Of a DNA stretch of 64,000 bases, positions 29,719-38,837 are shown piece by piece. This DNA is from Nitratidesulfovibrio sp. (GTDB lineage: Bacteria > Desulfobacterota > Desulfovibrionia > Desulfovibrionales > Desulfovibrionaceae). The DNA lies in the NCBI RefSeq assembly GCF_040373385.1, contig NZ_JBDXXH010000006.1, positions 124,001 through 188,000 of the forward strand, read 5' to 3'. The notes under the pieces are model-generated. The model had not been told where the DNA came from. It did not search any database and saw nothing but the letters and a program-made list of their open reading frames with translations. The first letter of the stretch is position 1; each line of letters starts with the position of its first letter. The translations under genes were made by a program, and so were the position numbers.

Positions 29719-30054
29719 CTACTGCTGCGGGACGTTACCGATCAGCTCGCGGTAACGCGCCACCGCCTCGCTGACCAGCCCGCTGCTGGCCGCCAGCACC
29801 TCGATGCCCGCATCGGCCAGGGCCAGCCGCGCCTTGGGGCCGCATTCGCCGCACAGCACCACCGTGGCCCGCGCGGCGGACAGCAGTTGCGCCACCGAGC
29901 GCCCGGCACTCTCGCGGTCGTCGCGGTGCGCGTTGCGCACGGCAATGACGCCCTCGGTCTCCGTATCGGTCACCACGAACCATTCCGCCCGGCCGAACAC
30001 CGGCTCCACGTTGCTGTCGGGCCGGGGCCCGTCCGCCGCCACGGCAATGCGCAT
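29719..30054 (-). CDS. NifX/NafY-like protein (COG1433 type)
   Basis: A 111-residue single-domain protein of the dinitrogenase iron-molybdenum cofactor biosynthesis family. It opens with MRIAVAADG and has VEPVFGRAEWFVV, a VVLCGECGPKA loop with two cysteines, and AGIEVLAASSGLVSEAV near the end. Stand-alone members are common in sulfate reducers and bind metal clusters; this one need not be tied to nitrogenase. The start at 30054 has a very strong AAGGAGG. No nif gene is nearby. Confidence 0.85.
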   Translation of the reverse strand: MRIAVAADGPRPDSNVEPVFGRAEWFVVTDTETEGVIAVRNAHRDDRESAGRSVAQLLSAARATVVLCGECGPKARLALADAGIEVLAASSGLVSEAVARYRELIGNVPQQ

Positions 30055-30259
30055 GGCTCCTCCTTGCGTTGTTCCCGCCATCACGGCTCGCGGCGACCTG
30101 CCGGACGGCACGTTCCGCGTCCCCTTCCACCGCCCTGGGCGAAAACCGGTCGCCCAGCGCCCGGCCAATCGCCAGCCTCCGGTCAGTTACCGGCCTTCCG
30201 GCACGCACACCCGGCCTGCACCGCCCCCGTCCGCCACACGCAACGGGTGCATCGCCTTA

Positions 30260-30362
30260 CGCATCCGCCTGACGCATCCGCCTGGCGCATCCGTCTGGCG
30301 CATCCGCCTGACGCATCCGCCTGACGCATCCGCCTGGCGCATCCGTCTGGCGCATCCGTCCG
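30260..30362. repeat. 13-bp tandem repeat, eight copies
   Basis: The unit CGCATCCGCCTGA, with C/T and A/G variants at two positions, is repeated about eight times with no spacers. The variants recur in order (CC-A, CC-G, TC-G), so a 39-bp higher-order unit may have been copied. It lies between thiE and the NifX-like gene, 16 bp after the thiE stop. Confidence 0.92.
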
Positions 30363-30378
30363 CACATCGGGCGGTCGC

Positions 30379-31029
30379 CTACCATCCCCTGACGGTACGC
30401 ACCGCGCCGCGCAGTTCCTCCGCCGCCCGCTGCGGATCGTCCGCCGCGCACAGGGCGGAGACCACGGCCAGCCCGTCGGCCCCTGCCCGCAACACATCTT
30501 CCGCGTTGGCCGGGCCGATGCCGCCGATGGCCACCAGCGTCCGCCCGGTGGCCGCGCGCAACCGGGCAAGGCCATCCAGCCCCCACGGCGGCGCGGTGTC
30601 CGTCTTGGTGGGGGTGGCGAACACCGGGCTCACCCCCAGATAGTCCACGTCCAGTGCTTCCGCCTCGCGCGCCTGCTCCATGGTCTCCACGGACAGGCCG
30701 ACAAGGGCGTCGGACCCCAGCAACGCACGCACGTCGGCGGGGTGCATGTCGCCCTGCCCCACGTGCACGCCATCGGCGCGGGCAGCCAGGGCCACGTCCA
30801 CCCGGTCGTTGATCAGCAGGGGCACGCCGCGCGGGGCCAGCAGCGCCTTCAGCGCACGGGCCAGTTCCACGAATTCGCGCGTGTCCACGTGTTTTTCACG
30901 CAACTGCACCATGGTCACGCCGCCCGCCACCGCCACCATGACCACGTCGGGCAGGGCACGGCCCCGGCACAACGCGCGGTCGGTGACCAGATACACCCCG
31001 TAATCCGCAGCCCGACGCAAGGCGCTCAC
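30379..31029 (-). CDS. thiE: Thiamine-phosphate synthase
   Basis: A 216-residue TIM-barrel enzyme that joins HMP-pyrophosphate and thiazole phosphate to form thiamine phosphate. Diagnostic segments are GGVTMVQLREK, LLINDRVDVALAARADGVHVGQGDM, DYLGVSPVFATPTK and GRTLVAIGGI. The start is a GTG that overlaps the TGA of thiM, so the two are translationally coupled. With thiM it forms a thiamine salvage and synthesis pair. The 3' end abuts a 13-bp tandem repeat. Confidence 0.95.
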   Translation of the reverse strand: MSALRRAADYGVYLVTDRALCRGRALPDVVMVAVAGGVTMVQLREKHVDTREFVELARALKALLAPRGVPLLINDRVDVALAARADGVHVGQGDMHPADVRALLGSDALVGLSVETMEQAREAEALDVDYLGVSPVFATPTKTDTAPPWGLDGLARLRAATGRTLVAIGGIGPANAEDVLRAGADGLAVVSALCAADDPQRAAEELRGAVRTVRGW

Positions 31030-31829
31030 GGGCGGGCCACCCGCACCCGGGCGCGGATGTCCGCTTCCGACAGGCTGTACAGGGCGTCGATGAAATGCAT
31101 GGCAAAGCTGCCCGGCCCGGCGGCGCGCTCCGCCGCCATGCTTCCGGCGGCGGACATGGCGGCCATGCCGCTCACCGCACCTTCCAGAGGGCTGGCAGCC
31201 ACGGCGGCGTGGGCGGCCACCAGCACCGTGGCGGTGCAGCCCATGCCGGTGACGCGGGGCATCAGCTCGTGCCCCCCGGTGACCAGCACCACCTCGTCAC
31301 CGTCGGTTATCAGGTCCACCGGGCCGCTGACCACGGTGACGCAGTGGTGGCGGCGCGACAGGGCCCGCGCGGAATCGGCGGCGGCGTGCGCGTCGCGGGT
31401 GGAATCCACCCCGCGCGTGGCTCCCGCCGCACCGGCGAGCGCCATGATTTCCGAACCGTTGCCGCGCACGATGGCCGGGCGCACCCGTTCCATGAGCTGC
31501 GCGGCGGTGGTGGTGCGCAGGGTGGACGCGCCCGCGCCCACCGGGTCGAGCACCACGGGTATGCCCCGCTCGCGCGCGGCGGCCCCGGCCAGAAACATGC
31601 TGTCGATCCACGGCGCGCTCAGGGTGCCGATGTTCAGCACCAGCGCGGAAACGATATGCACCAGTTCCGCCATCTCTTCCCGCGCGTGGGCCATGATGGG
31701 CGAGGCCCCGGCGGCCAGCAGCGCGTTGGCGGTGACGTTCATGACCACGAAATTGGTGATGCTGTGCACCAGCGGCGCTTCACGCCGCACGGCGTCCACG
31801 TTGCGCCATATCTGCTCTGTATGGGGCAT
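31026..31829 (-). CDS. thiM: Hydroxyethylthiazole kinase
   Basis: A 267-residue ribokinase-fold enzyme that phosphorylates the thiazole moiety for salvage into thiamine. Recognisable segments are VHSITNFVVMNVTANALLA, VVLDPVGAGASTLRT, IVRGNGSEIMALAG and the catalytic GMGCTATVLVAA region, where many homologues read TGTGCM or similar. The start at 31829 has AAGGAGGG. I looked for a TPP riboswitch in the 113 bp upstream and did not see one. Confidence 0.93.
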   Translation of the reverse strand: MPHTEQIWRNVDAVRREAPLVHSITNFVVMNVTANALLAAGASPIMAHAREEMAELVHIVSALVLNIGTLSAPWIDSMFLAGAAARERGIPVVLDPVGAGASTLRTTTAAQLMERVRPAIVRGNGSEIMALAGAAGATRGVDSTRDAHAAADSARALSRRHHCVTVVSGPVDLITDGDEVVLVTGGHELMPRVTGMGCTATVLVAAHAAVAASPLEGAVSGMAAMSAAGSMAAERAAGPGSFAMHFIDALYSLSEADIRARVRVARP

Positions 31830-31942
31830 GCTGCCCTCCTTGGGGAAACTGCGCATATCGTTCGCCCCTTCCGGGCGGAGGAGCGGGAATCTCGGAAAAT
31901 CCGGGGAGTCGCATCCGCATCTTACGAACGGAGGGCGCCGCG

Positions 31943-33406
31943 TCAACCCCGCAATACCATGGACGGAAACCACGCCTGCCGCAATCGTTCCAGGGCCGCC
32001 GCGATGTCCGACTCGGACAGCATGCCGTACCCGATGAACAGGCAGTTGCCCGGATACCGCCGCGCGTCCGCCCAGAACGGCGATGCCGGGTACACCCGCA
32101 CGCCGTGCATGGCCGCCCGCTCCACCAGCGCGGCCTCGCCCGGCCCGCCGGGCACCTCCAGCAGCAGGTGCAGCCCCGCATTGTGCCCGTGGATGCGCAC
32201 CCCTTCGCCCATCAGGCGGGTGGCCGTGCCCACGAAAACGTCGTGCTTGCGCTTCTTGGCCAGGCAGATCCGCCGCAGGTGCCTGTCCCAGTGCCCTTCA
32301 GCCATGAAGCGGGCCAGCACGGCCTGCTCCAGCCAGGGCACCGTGCACTGGAACCCCGCGAACACCGTGCGGAACGTGTCCACCAGCCGTTCCGGCAGCA
32401 CCATGTACGACATGCGCATGCCCGGCGACAGGGTTTTGGAGAAGGTGCCCATGTAAATGACCCGGCCATGCCGGTCGATGGACTGCAACGACGGAATGGG
32501 CCTGCCGTCGTAGCGCAGTTCGCTGTCGTAGTCGTCTTCCACGATCCACGCGCCGCGTTCCGTGGCCCAGTTGAGGATTTCCATGCGGCGGCAGATGGGC
32601 ATGACGGCGCCCGTGGGAAACTGGTGCGACGGGGCAATATGCACCACCCGCGCGGGCGACGCCCGCAGCGCCGCCACGTCGATGCCGTCCCCGTTGACGG
32701 GGATGGGGATGGTGCGAAAGCCGAAGCATTCGTAGGCGCGCCTGGCCCCGTTGTAGGCGGGGTCTTCCAGAGCGACCTGCGCCACCGGGGCCACCGCCCC
32801 GTGCTCGTGGTGCAGCAGGCGCGTCACCGCCATGATCGACGGTTGCAGACCGCTGCACATGACCACCTGGTCCTCGGTGCAGCGCACCCCCCGGCTGCGG
32901 TACAGGTAGGCCGCCAGTTCCGCCCGCAGGCGCAGGTCGCCGTGGGCATCGCCATAGACGTGCATGCCGTCGGAGGCGATGCGCCCGGTCCGCGCGTCCT
33001 CCATGACCGCGAACAGCAGCTTGCGCCAGACGGCGTAGGGAAAGGTGGCGGCATCCAGGTTGCCGTAATGGAAATCATGGTGCGGCGGACGCCGGGTGGC
33101 TGGCGCGTCCCGATGCCCGACCTTTCCGCCTTTTTGCGCCACAGGGCTTTCCGGCGCATGCAGGTCGCGCTGGATCACGTTTACCCGGTACCCGGAACGC
33201 GGCAGCACCGACACGTATCCTTCCAGCACCAACTGGGCGTAGGCATTTTCCACCGTGTTCTTTCCGGCGCGCAGATCACGGGCCAGGGCACGGATGGACG
33301 GCAGGCGCATGCCCTGCGGCAGTGCCCCGGAAAGGATGTCTGCCTTCAGTTGTTCATATATCTGCTGGTAGAGCGGCACATCGGCGGCGGCATCCAGGTG
33401 CAGCAT
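31943..33406 (-). CDS. MocR/PdxR-type regulator (GntR helix-turn-helix fused to aminotransferase fold)
   Basis: A 487-residue chimeric regulator. The N-terminal winged helix is GntR-like (PLYQQIYEQLKADILSG, then GMRLPSIRALARDLRAGKNTVENAY). The remainder is a fold-type I aminotransferase domain that binds PLP (EDDYDSELRYDGRP, then YMGTFSKTLSPGMRM with the Schiff-base Lys). MocR regulators use PLP as an effector and often control vitamin B6 or amino-acid genes. The start at 33406 has GGGAG six bases upstream. It is divergent from a PNPOx-like flavoprotein gene, the likely target. Confidence 0.9.
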   Translation of the reverse strand: MLHLDAAADVPLYQQIYEQLKADILSGALPQGMRLPSIRALARDLRAGKNTVENAYAQLVLEGYVSVLPRSGYRVNVIQRDLHAPESPVAQKGGKVGHRDAPATRRPPHHDFHYGNLDAATFPYAVWRKLLFAVMEDARTGRIASDGMHVYGDAHGDLRLRAELAAYLYRSRGVRCTEDQVVMCSGLQPSIMAVTRLLHHEHGAVAPVAQVALEDPAYNGARRAYECFGFRTIPIPVNGDGIDVAALRASPARVVHIAPSHQFPTGAVMPICRRMEILNWATERGAWIVEDDYDSELRYDGRPIPSLQSIDRHGRVIYMGTFSKTLSPGMRMSYMVLPERLVDTFRTVFAGFQCTVPWLEQAVLARFMAEGHWDRHLRRICLAKKRKHDVFVGTATRLMGEGVRIHGHNAGLHLLLEVPGGPGEAALVERAAMHGVRVYPASPFWADARRYPGNCLFIGYGMLSESDIAAALERLRQAWFPSMVLRG

Positions 33407-33534
33407 GAAAAACTCCCGGTCCATACGGCAACGGAATTGGCGGATGTCGGCGCAAGGGCAGCCAGTGCGGGCATTTCTGGCGCGGCGGCGCGGGCCGAAG
33501 GCTGTCCGCTTCCGGAAAACGGAACTGTCCCTAT

Positions 33535-33564
33535 CCACAAGCAGTACACTTGCACTACATGTGG
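33535..33564. promoter_or_regulatory. Direct repeats between the MocR regulator and the PNPOx-like gene
   Basis: Two 11-bp direct repeats, GCAGTACACTT and GCACTACATGT, lie side by side (33541-33562), one helical turn apart, and are flanked by an inverted CCACA/TGTGG pair. MocR proteins commonly bind direct repeats in divergent promoters, so this is the best operator candidate. Confidence 0.5.
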
Positions 33565-33593
33565 GGACAGAAAATATCTACCCGGAGGTTCCC

Positions 33594-34067
33594 ATGCAGG
33601 CAAGAATGAAAGACCACCCTCTCTCGCCGGAACAGATAGCCCACCTGCTGGACACGGAGCTTGTGGGCAGGCTGGCCACCAACGGCGCCGACGGCTGCCC
33701 GTACGTCACGCCGGTCCATTTCGCCGTCATGGACGGCATCGTCTACATCCACGGGCTGGCCGCAGGCGAGAAGCTGCACAACATCAGGCGCGACCCGCAG
33801 GTCGGGTTCGAGGTGGACAAGATGCTTTCGCTCATCCACCACCCCGATCTGCCTTGCGACACCAACACCGAGTACGAAAGCGTGGTCATCCGGGGGCGGG
33901 CCTCGGTGGTGCAGGACACCGCCGTCGTAACCCGCGTGCTCGACGCCATTGTCGCGAAATACACCCCGCAGCACACCGGCAAGGGCTACCCGCCCAGCAT
34001 GCTGAAGATGACCGCCGTCATTGCCGTGGACGTCACCTCGTGTACCGGGAAATTCTACCGGGCCTAG
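33594..34067 (+). CDS. PNPOx-like FMN-binding split-barrel protein (NimA type)
   Basis: A 157-residue flavoprotein of the pyridoxamine-5'-phosphate-oxidase-like superfamily. It has LVGRLATNGADGCPYVTPVHF, VYIHGLAAGEKLHNIRRDPQ and ESVVIRGRASVV, as in the NimA/NimB branch. The reaction is unknown: members reduce nitro compounds or flavins, and true PdxH activity should not be assumed. GGAGG lies six bases before the ATG. It is divergent from the MocR-type regulator. Confidence 0.85.
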   Translation: MQARMKDHPLSPEQIAHLLDTELVGRLATNGADGCPYVTPVHFAVMDGIVYIHGLAAGEKLHNIRRDPQVGFEVDKMLSLIHHPDLPCDTNTEYESVVIRGRASVVQDTAVVTRVLDAIVAKYTPQHTGKGYPPSMLKMTAVIAVDVTSCTGKFYRA

Positions 34068-34115
34068 ACACGCCGGGCTTCCGGTGAACACGCCTGCGGT
34101 GCAAGGCCGTGCGCG

Positions 34116-34150
34116 AAAAGGGGCGCCCCACCATCATGGTGGAGCGCCCC
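34116..34150 (-). terminator. Terminator of the aminotransferase gene
   Basis: A long stem (about 15 bp with one G-U pair), read on the minus strand, ends in TTTTCGC. It closes the envelope gene run that ends with the aminotransferase at 34199. Confidence 0.85.
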
Positions 34151-34198
34151 CTGTCGTTTCGCATCATCGAAAGACGAAGGGAACGGCGGCGACGGCCC

Positions 34199-35371
34199 TT
34201 ATGCCGCGCCCCCCAGATACTCGCGCAGGCACTGCCCAAGACGCGCGATGCCCTCGTCGATCAGTTCCGGACTGGAGTTGGAGAAGTTCAGGCGGAAGGT
34301 GTCGTCGGTCTCGTCCACGTAGAACGGACGCCCCGGCACGAAGGCCACCTTGCGCTCGATGGCCTTGTGGAACAGCGCCTCTGCGGAAATGCCTTCCGGC
34401 AGCGTACACCACAGGAACATGCCGCCTTCCGGCTCGGTGCAGGCCACCTCTTCCGGAAAATGCTGGCGGATGGCCTGCACCATGGCGTCGCGCTGGGCGC
34501 CGTAGCGAGCGCGGATGGAGGCGATGTGCGTGTCCACGTCGTTGTCCATCAGGTAGCGGTGCAGGATGCGCTGGGTAAAGCCGGGGGTGTGCAGGTCGCT
34601 GGCCTGTTTGGCGGTGATCATGGGGTTCAGCACCTCCTGCGGGGCACACACCCAGCCCAAGCGCAGGCCCGGCGAGACCACCTTGGAAAACGATCCCAGC
34701 AGTACGGACGGCGCGCTCGCGTACGCCCGCACCGGCGGCAGGTGCTGCCCCATGAAGCGCAGTTCGCCGTAGGGGTTGTCCTCCACCAGCAGGCAGCCGG
34801 TTTCGGCCATGATCTCGGCCACCTCGCGGCGGGTCGCATCGTCATAGGTGATGCCGGACGGGTTCTGGAAGCTGGGCACGGCGTAGAACACCTGCGCATC
34901 CCTGGCCGCCGTGCGCAGGGCCTTCGTGTCCACCCCGCGCGGGGTCAGGGGCACGGTGACGAAATCCGGCCCGAACACGGCGAAACACTGGATGGCGCCA
35001 AGGTAGCCGGGGCGCTCCATGACCACCTTGCCGCCCCGGTCGATGCACGCCTTGGCCACCAGGTCCAGGGCCTGCTGCGAACCGGTGGTGATCAGGATGT
35101 CGTCGGGCGAGACATGGATGCCCTGCCGCTTGTAGCGGTCGGCGATCCACTGGCGCAGGGGCGGAAAGCCTTCGGTGGTGGTGTATTGCAGGGCTTCCGG
35201 CCCGGCCTCTTCCAGCACGCGGGCGGCGGCATCGGCCACCGCTTCCACCGGGAATGACGCGGGGTGGGGCAGCCCCCCGGCAAAGGAAATGATGTCCGGT
35301 TGCGCCGTCACCTTCAGGATTTCGCGGATGTAGGAACGGGGCACGCTTTCCATGCGCTGGGCAAGACGCAT
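34199..35371 (-). CDS. PLP-dependent aminotransferase (LysN/MocR-catalytic type)
   Basis: A 390-residue fold-type I aminotransferase resembling 2-aminoadipate transaminases. It has ISFAGGLPHPASFP, TTGSQQALDLVAK, SFQNPSGITY, EDNPYGELRF and the Schiff-base region LLGSFSKVVSPGLRLGW. The start at 35371 is preceded by GGAGG eight bases away; a longer reading frame extends upstream but lacks conserved sequence. It follows lpxI by 119 bp. The amino-acid substrate is not evident. Confidence 0.9.
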   Translation of the reverse strand: MRLAQRMESVPRSYIREILKVTAQPDIISFAGGLPHPASFPVEAVADAAARVLEEAGPEALQYTTTEGFPPLRQWIADRYKRQGIHVSPDDILITTGSQQALDLVAKACIDRGGKVVMERPGYLGAIQCFAVFGPDFVTVPLTPRGVDTKALRTAARDAQVFYAVPSFQNPSGITYDDATRREVAEIMAETGCLLVEDNPYGELRFMGQHLPPVRAYASAPSVLLGSFSKVVSPGLRLGWVCAPQEVLNPMITAKQASDLHTPGFTQRILHRYLMDNDVDTHIASIRARYGAQRDAMVQAIRQHFPEEVACTEPEGGMFLWCTLPEGISAEALFHKAIERKVAFVPGRPFYVDETDDTFRLNFSNSSPELIDEGIARLGQCLREYLGGAA

Positions 35372-35490
35372 CGCTGTATCCTCCGCCGCCCTCTCAAGCG
35401 GCATGTATGTATGCGGGCAACCGGCCCGCGTGGGGTCTGCCGAATACACGGTGAAACCTGCAAACCCGCCGTATCCACGCAACGGCAGGA

Positions 35491-36336
35491 TCAGTTGGCG
35501 ACTTCGGGTTCCTCTCCGGCCATGAACCCTTCCGGCATGGAGATGATCGAAATGTCGTGCTTGTCGGCCAGGGCCAGGCTTTCCTCGCGGTCGAAGAACA
35601 GGGTCTTGCCCGCTTCCAGCGCAAGGCAGGTATAGCCGTAGTCGGCCAGCACCCGGATGGTGCCCGCGCCAAGGGCCGGAAGATCGATGCGGTCGTCCTG
35701 GCCGGGCTTGACCACCTTCACCGCCACGCACCCCTCGCCGCCCAGTTCGCCGCCACGGCGCAGGGTGGCATCGGTGCCTTCCATGCCTTCGACGGCCACG
35801 GTCATGCCGCGCTTGACCACGATGCACTGGCCGATGTCCAGCCGCCCCAGCACGTGGGCGATGGGCCAGCCGTAGCGGATGTCGGCCCATTCCTCGTCGC
35901 TGGGCGGGCGTTTGGTCAGCACGCCCTCTGGCGCGCGCAGGCCGGGCACCAGCGAGGCGGGCTGCACCACGGCAAGGCCTTCCGATTCCAGTTCGTCGAT
36001 CACCGCGCGCAGGATGGCGTCATCGCCCTTGGCCCGCAGGCGGAACAAGACCTTGGCCGCCCGCAGGTCGGGCCGCAGGTCCAGCGCGCGCGGCTTGCTG
36101 ATGGCCCCGGCCAGGCACAGGCGGTGCACGTTGTTGTCGCGAAAGAAGTCGATGAGTTTGCCAAGCTGCCCCAGGTGCAGCATGGCGAAGGCGTCCGCCT
36201 CGTGCTCCAGCGTCTCGTCGGTGTGGCCGTGAAAGCCGCACATGATGACGGAAAGCCCCTCGGCGCGCGCGCCGCGGGCCACCAGCGCCGGAAACTGTCC
36301 CTTGCCTGCGATGATGCCGATCGATTCGTTGCTCAT
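35491..36336 (-). CDS. lpxI: UDP-2,3-diacylglucosamine diphosphatase LpxI
   Basis: A 281-residue lipid A enzyme of the DUF1009 family. It cleaves UDP-2,3-diacylglucosamine to lipid X and UMP and replaces LpxH in many bacteria. Recognisable segments are IGIIAGKGQFPALVARGA, FHGHTDETL, LCLAGAISKPRALDLRPD, GDDAILRAVIDELESEG and KPGQDDRIDLPALGAGTI. The start at 36336 has GGGAG. It lies 193 bp after lpxA in the same direction, in line with its pathway position. Confidence 0.93.
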   Translation of the reverse strand: MSNESIGIIAGKGQFPALVARGARAEGLSVIMCGFHGHTDETLEHEADAFAMLHLGQLGKLIDFFRDNNVHRLCLAGAISKPRALDLRPDLRAAKVLFRLRAKGDDAILRAVIDELESEGLAVVQPASLVPGLRAPEGVLTKRPPSDEEWADIRYGWPIAHVLGRLDIGQCIVVKRGMTVAVEGMEGTDATLRRGGELGGEGCVAVKVVKPGQDDRIDLPALGAGTIRVLADYGYTCLALEAGKTLFFDREESLALADKHDISIISMPEGFMAGEEPEVAN

Positions 36337-36529
36337 GCTGCTCCCGTGCGGATATGTGCCGTCAAAGGTGCGTGTGTGTCGTACGTGTGCCGTCCGCCCC
36401 GCCGGGCCTGGTGCCGGGTCTGTGCTGCGCGGCGTGGCCGCTGCATCCGCCCCCCGGAAACGCCGAAGGGGGAAAGGGGCCGTGGCCCGCTTTCCCCCTT
36501 TGGCGGAATGCCGGTGCATTCCGTACGGG

Positions 36530-37330
36530 CTATACGGGCGTTCCCTGCGATACGGGCAGAATGCCGCGCTCGCTGGCGCGAATGAATTCTACGAATAGAA
36601 GAACTTCGGGGTAGTTGCCAAGCTCGTATTCCAGCTGTTCCAGGGCCTCCTTGCGGGGCACCTCGGAATTCCAGACCAGCCGGTAGGCGTTCTTCAGCGC
36701 GGCGATGAGCTCGCGCGTGGCCTGCATGCGGCGCAGGCCCACCAGGTTGGGGCTGTGCACCCCGGCGCGGTGGCCCACGGCCAGCATGAACGGCGGCAAG
36801 TCCTGCGCGATGCCGCTCATGCCGCCCACGAAGGCGTGGTCGCCGATGCGCACGAACTGGTGCACGGCGGAAAGGCCGCTGAGGATCACGTGGTCGCCCA
36901 CGTGCACGTGCCCGGCCAGGGTCGCGCCGTTGGACATGACGATGCCGTTGCCCAGAACGCAGTCGTGCGCCACGTGGGTATAGGCCATCAGCAGGTTGTT
37001 GCTGCCGATGCGGGTCACCCCGCCGCCGCCCTCCGTACCCCGGTGCAGCGTGGCGAATTCGCGCACGGTATTGCCGTCGCCCATTTCCAGGGTGGTGACT
37101 TCGCCGTGAAATTTCAGGTCCTGCGGTTCACCGCCCACGCAGGCATAGGAATGGATGTGGTTGCGCTCGCCCATGCGGGTATGGCTTTTGACCGAGGCAA
37201 AGGCGTCGATGCGCGACTCGGCCCCGATCACCACGTCCGCTTCGATGACGGCGCAGGGGCCAACCACGACATCGTCGCCAAGCAGGGCGCTCTCGTGCAC
37301 GAAGGCGGAAGGATGCACCTGCGCGGCCAC
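36530..37330 (-). CDS. lpxA: UDP-N-acetylglucosamine acyltransferase
   Basis: A 266-residue left-handed beta-helix enzyme that transfers the first acyl chain from acyl-ACP to UDP-GlcNAc in lipid A synthesis. Hexapeptide repeats fill residues about 5-185 (IGAESRIDAF, then YTHVAHDCVLGNGIVMSNGATLAGHV with the catalytic His of the HVAHD segment). A helical C-terminus follows (LRRMQATRELIAALKNAYR). It starts at a GTG that shares one base with the fabZ stop and has GGAGG seven bases upstream. Confidence 0.95.
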   Translation of the reverse strand: MAAQVHPSAFVHESALLGDDVVVGPCAVIEADVVIGAESRIDAFASVKSHTRMGERNHIHSYACVGGEPQDLKFHGEVTTLEMGDGNTVREFATLHRGTEGGGGVTRIGSNNLLMAYTHVAHDCVLGNGIVMSNGATLAGHVHVGDHVILSGLSAVHQFVRIGDHAFVGGMSGIAQDLPPFMLAVGHRAGVHSPNLVGLRRMQATRELIAALKNAYRLVWNSEVPRKEALEQLEYELGNYPEVLLFVEFIRASERGILPVSQGTPV

Positions 37331-37794
37331 TACATGTCCTCCCTGTTGGTCACGGCAGCGGTCATCACCGCCTCGGCGGCCAGCTTGCCGTCCACGTAGG
37401 CGAAGCCTTCCATCTTCCACAGCTTCAGCTTGTGGCGCAGCAGGCGGCAGTGCAGTTCCAGCTTGTCGCCGGGGTAGACCGGCTTGCGAAAACGCACCGA
37501 CTCGATGCCGGTGAACAGGAACAACTTGTCCTCGACGGGGGTATCGGTGCTCTTGACCACCAGGATGCCCCCGGCCTGGGCCAGGGCTTCCATGATCAGC
37601 ACGCCCGGCATCACGGGCACGCCGGGAAAGTGCCCCTCGAAGAACGGCTCGTTCATGGTCACGTTCTTGTATCCCTTGATGTACTCGCCGGGGACGTATT
37701 CCGTCACCCTGTCCACCAGCAGGAAGGGATAGCGATGGGGCAGAAGGCCCAGAATCTGGCGGATGTCGAGGATGTTCTGTGCGGGGTCGGTCAT
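37330..37794 (-). CDS. fabZ: (3R)-hydroxyacyl-ACP dehydratase
   Basis: A 154-residue hot-dog fold dehydratase of fatty-acid elongation. It has LLPHRYPFLLVDRV with the catalytic His, and NEPFFEGHFPGVPVMPGVLIMEALAQAGG with the catalytic Glu. It lies between lpxD and lpxA with gaps or overlaps of one base, so these are one operon. FabZ and LpxA/LpxD compete for hydroxyacyl-ACP, and co-expression balances phospholipid and lipid A synthesis. Confidence 0.96.
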   Translation of the reverse strand: MTDPAQNILDIRQILGLLPHRYPFLLVDRVTEYVPGEYIKGYKNVTMNEPFFEGHFPGVPVMPGVLIMEALAQAGGILVVKSTDTPVEDKLFLFTGIESVRFRKPVYPGDKLELHCRLLRHKLKLWKMEGFAYVDGKLAAEAVMTAAVTNREDM

Positions 37795-37795
37795 G

Positions 37796-38827
37796 TCATT
37801 CCTTGGCGGCGAGCTTTTTCAGTTCTTCAAGCTCCTTCTCGAGCTTGCCGATGCGCTTGTACATGTCGGGGAGCTTGGGCATCACGGTCAGGGTGCGCAT
37901 GTAGGTGGCCTTGTCCACGGCGGGGGCGCCGCCCATGGTTTCTCCGTCGGGAATGCTTTTGGCCACGCCCGACTTTGGCCCCAGGGTCACCCCGTTGCCG
38001 ATGGAAAGATGCCCGGCCACGCCCACCTGCCCGGCCATGGTCACGTCGTCGCCCACCTTGGTGGAACCGGAAATGCCCACCTGGGCGACGATGAGGCAGT
38101 TGCGCCCCATCTCGACGTTATGGCCGATCTGCACCAGATTGTCGATCTTGGTACCGTCACCGATGGTGGTCACGCCCAGTACCGAGCGGTCGATGGTGGT
38201 ATTGGCCCCCACCTCCACGTCGTTGCCAAGGCGCACGGTGCCCACCTGCGGAATCTTCTGGATGCCGAAGTCGGTGCGGGCAAAGCCGTAGCCGTCGGCC
38301 CCCAGCACCACCCCGGCGTGCAGGATGCAGCCGTTGCCGATTTCGGTCCCGGCCATCAGTACCGCGTTGGGGTACAGCAGGCACCCGGCACCCACGCGGC
38401 AGTCCTCGCCCACGTACGCGCCGGGAAAAAGAACGGTCCCCGCGCCGATGCGCGCACGGGGACCGATGAATGCAAAGGGATAGACGGTGCAGCCGTCGCC
38501 CAGTTCCGCCTCGGGGTGCACGAACGCCATGTCGCTCACGCCCGAAAGGCTGCCCTGAGGCTTGGAGAACAGGGCCAGGGTGCGGCCGAAGTCGAAGTAC
38601 GGATTGGCGCTCACCAGGGCACACGGAACCGCGTCCGCGTGCTCTGCCGACACGATCACCGCGCCCGCGCGGGTGGACGCCAGCAGAGGTGTGTACTTGG
38701 GGTTCGCCAGAAAGCTCACCTCGGCGGGGCCTGCCGCCTCGAGGGTGTTCACGCCCTCGATGGAGCGGTCTTCACCGCGCAGTTCGAGTCCCAGCAGCCC
38801 CGCCAACTCGGAAAGCAGTCTGGCCAT
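37796..38827 (-). CDS. lpxD: UDP-3-O-acylglucosamine N-acyltransferase
   Basis: A 343-residue lipid A enzyme that adds the N-linked hydroxyacyl chain. The N-terminal uridine-binding domain ([20 protein letters not shown]) precedes a left-handed beta-helix of hexapeptide repeats (about 110-300). The segment [25 protein letters not shown] carries the catalytic His. The end is a charged coiled helix ([16 protein letters not shown]). It follows the Skp gene by 10 bp and precedes fabZ by one base. Confidence 0.95.
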   Translation of the reverse strand: MARLLSELAGLLGLELRGEDRSIEGVNTLEAAGPAEVSFLANPKYTPLLASTRAGAVIVSAEHADAVPCALVSANPYFDFGRTLALFSKPQGSLSGVSDMAFVHPEAELGDGCTVYPFAFIGPRARIGAGTVLFPGAYVGEDCRVGAGCLLYPNAVLMAGTEIGNGCILHAGVVLGADGYGFARTDFGIQKIPQVGTVRLGNDVEVGANTTIDRSVLGVTTIGDGTKIDNLVQIGHNVEMGRNCLIVAQVGISGSTKVGDDVTMAGQVGVAGHLSIGNGVTLGPKSGVAKSIPDGETMGGAPAVDKATYMRTLTVMPKLPDMYKRIGKLEKELEELKKLAAKE

Positions 38828-38837
38828 CGGCCCCCCG

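Noticed and set aside
30260..30362. CRISPR-like array
   Set aside because: Units are contiguous 13-mers with no unique spacers and no cas genes nearby.
31830..31942. TPP riboswitch before thiM
   Set aside because: The conserved CTGAGA and ACCTGATCTGG-type elements are not present.
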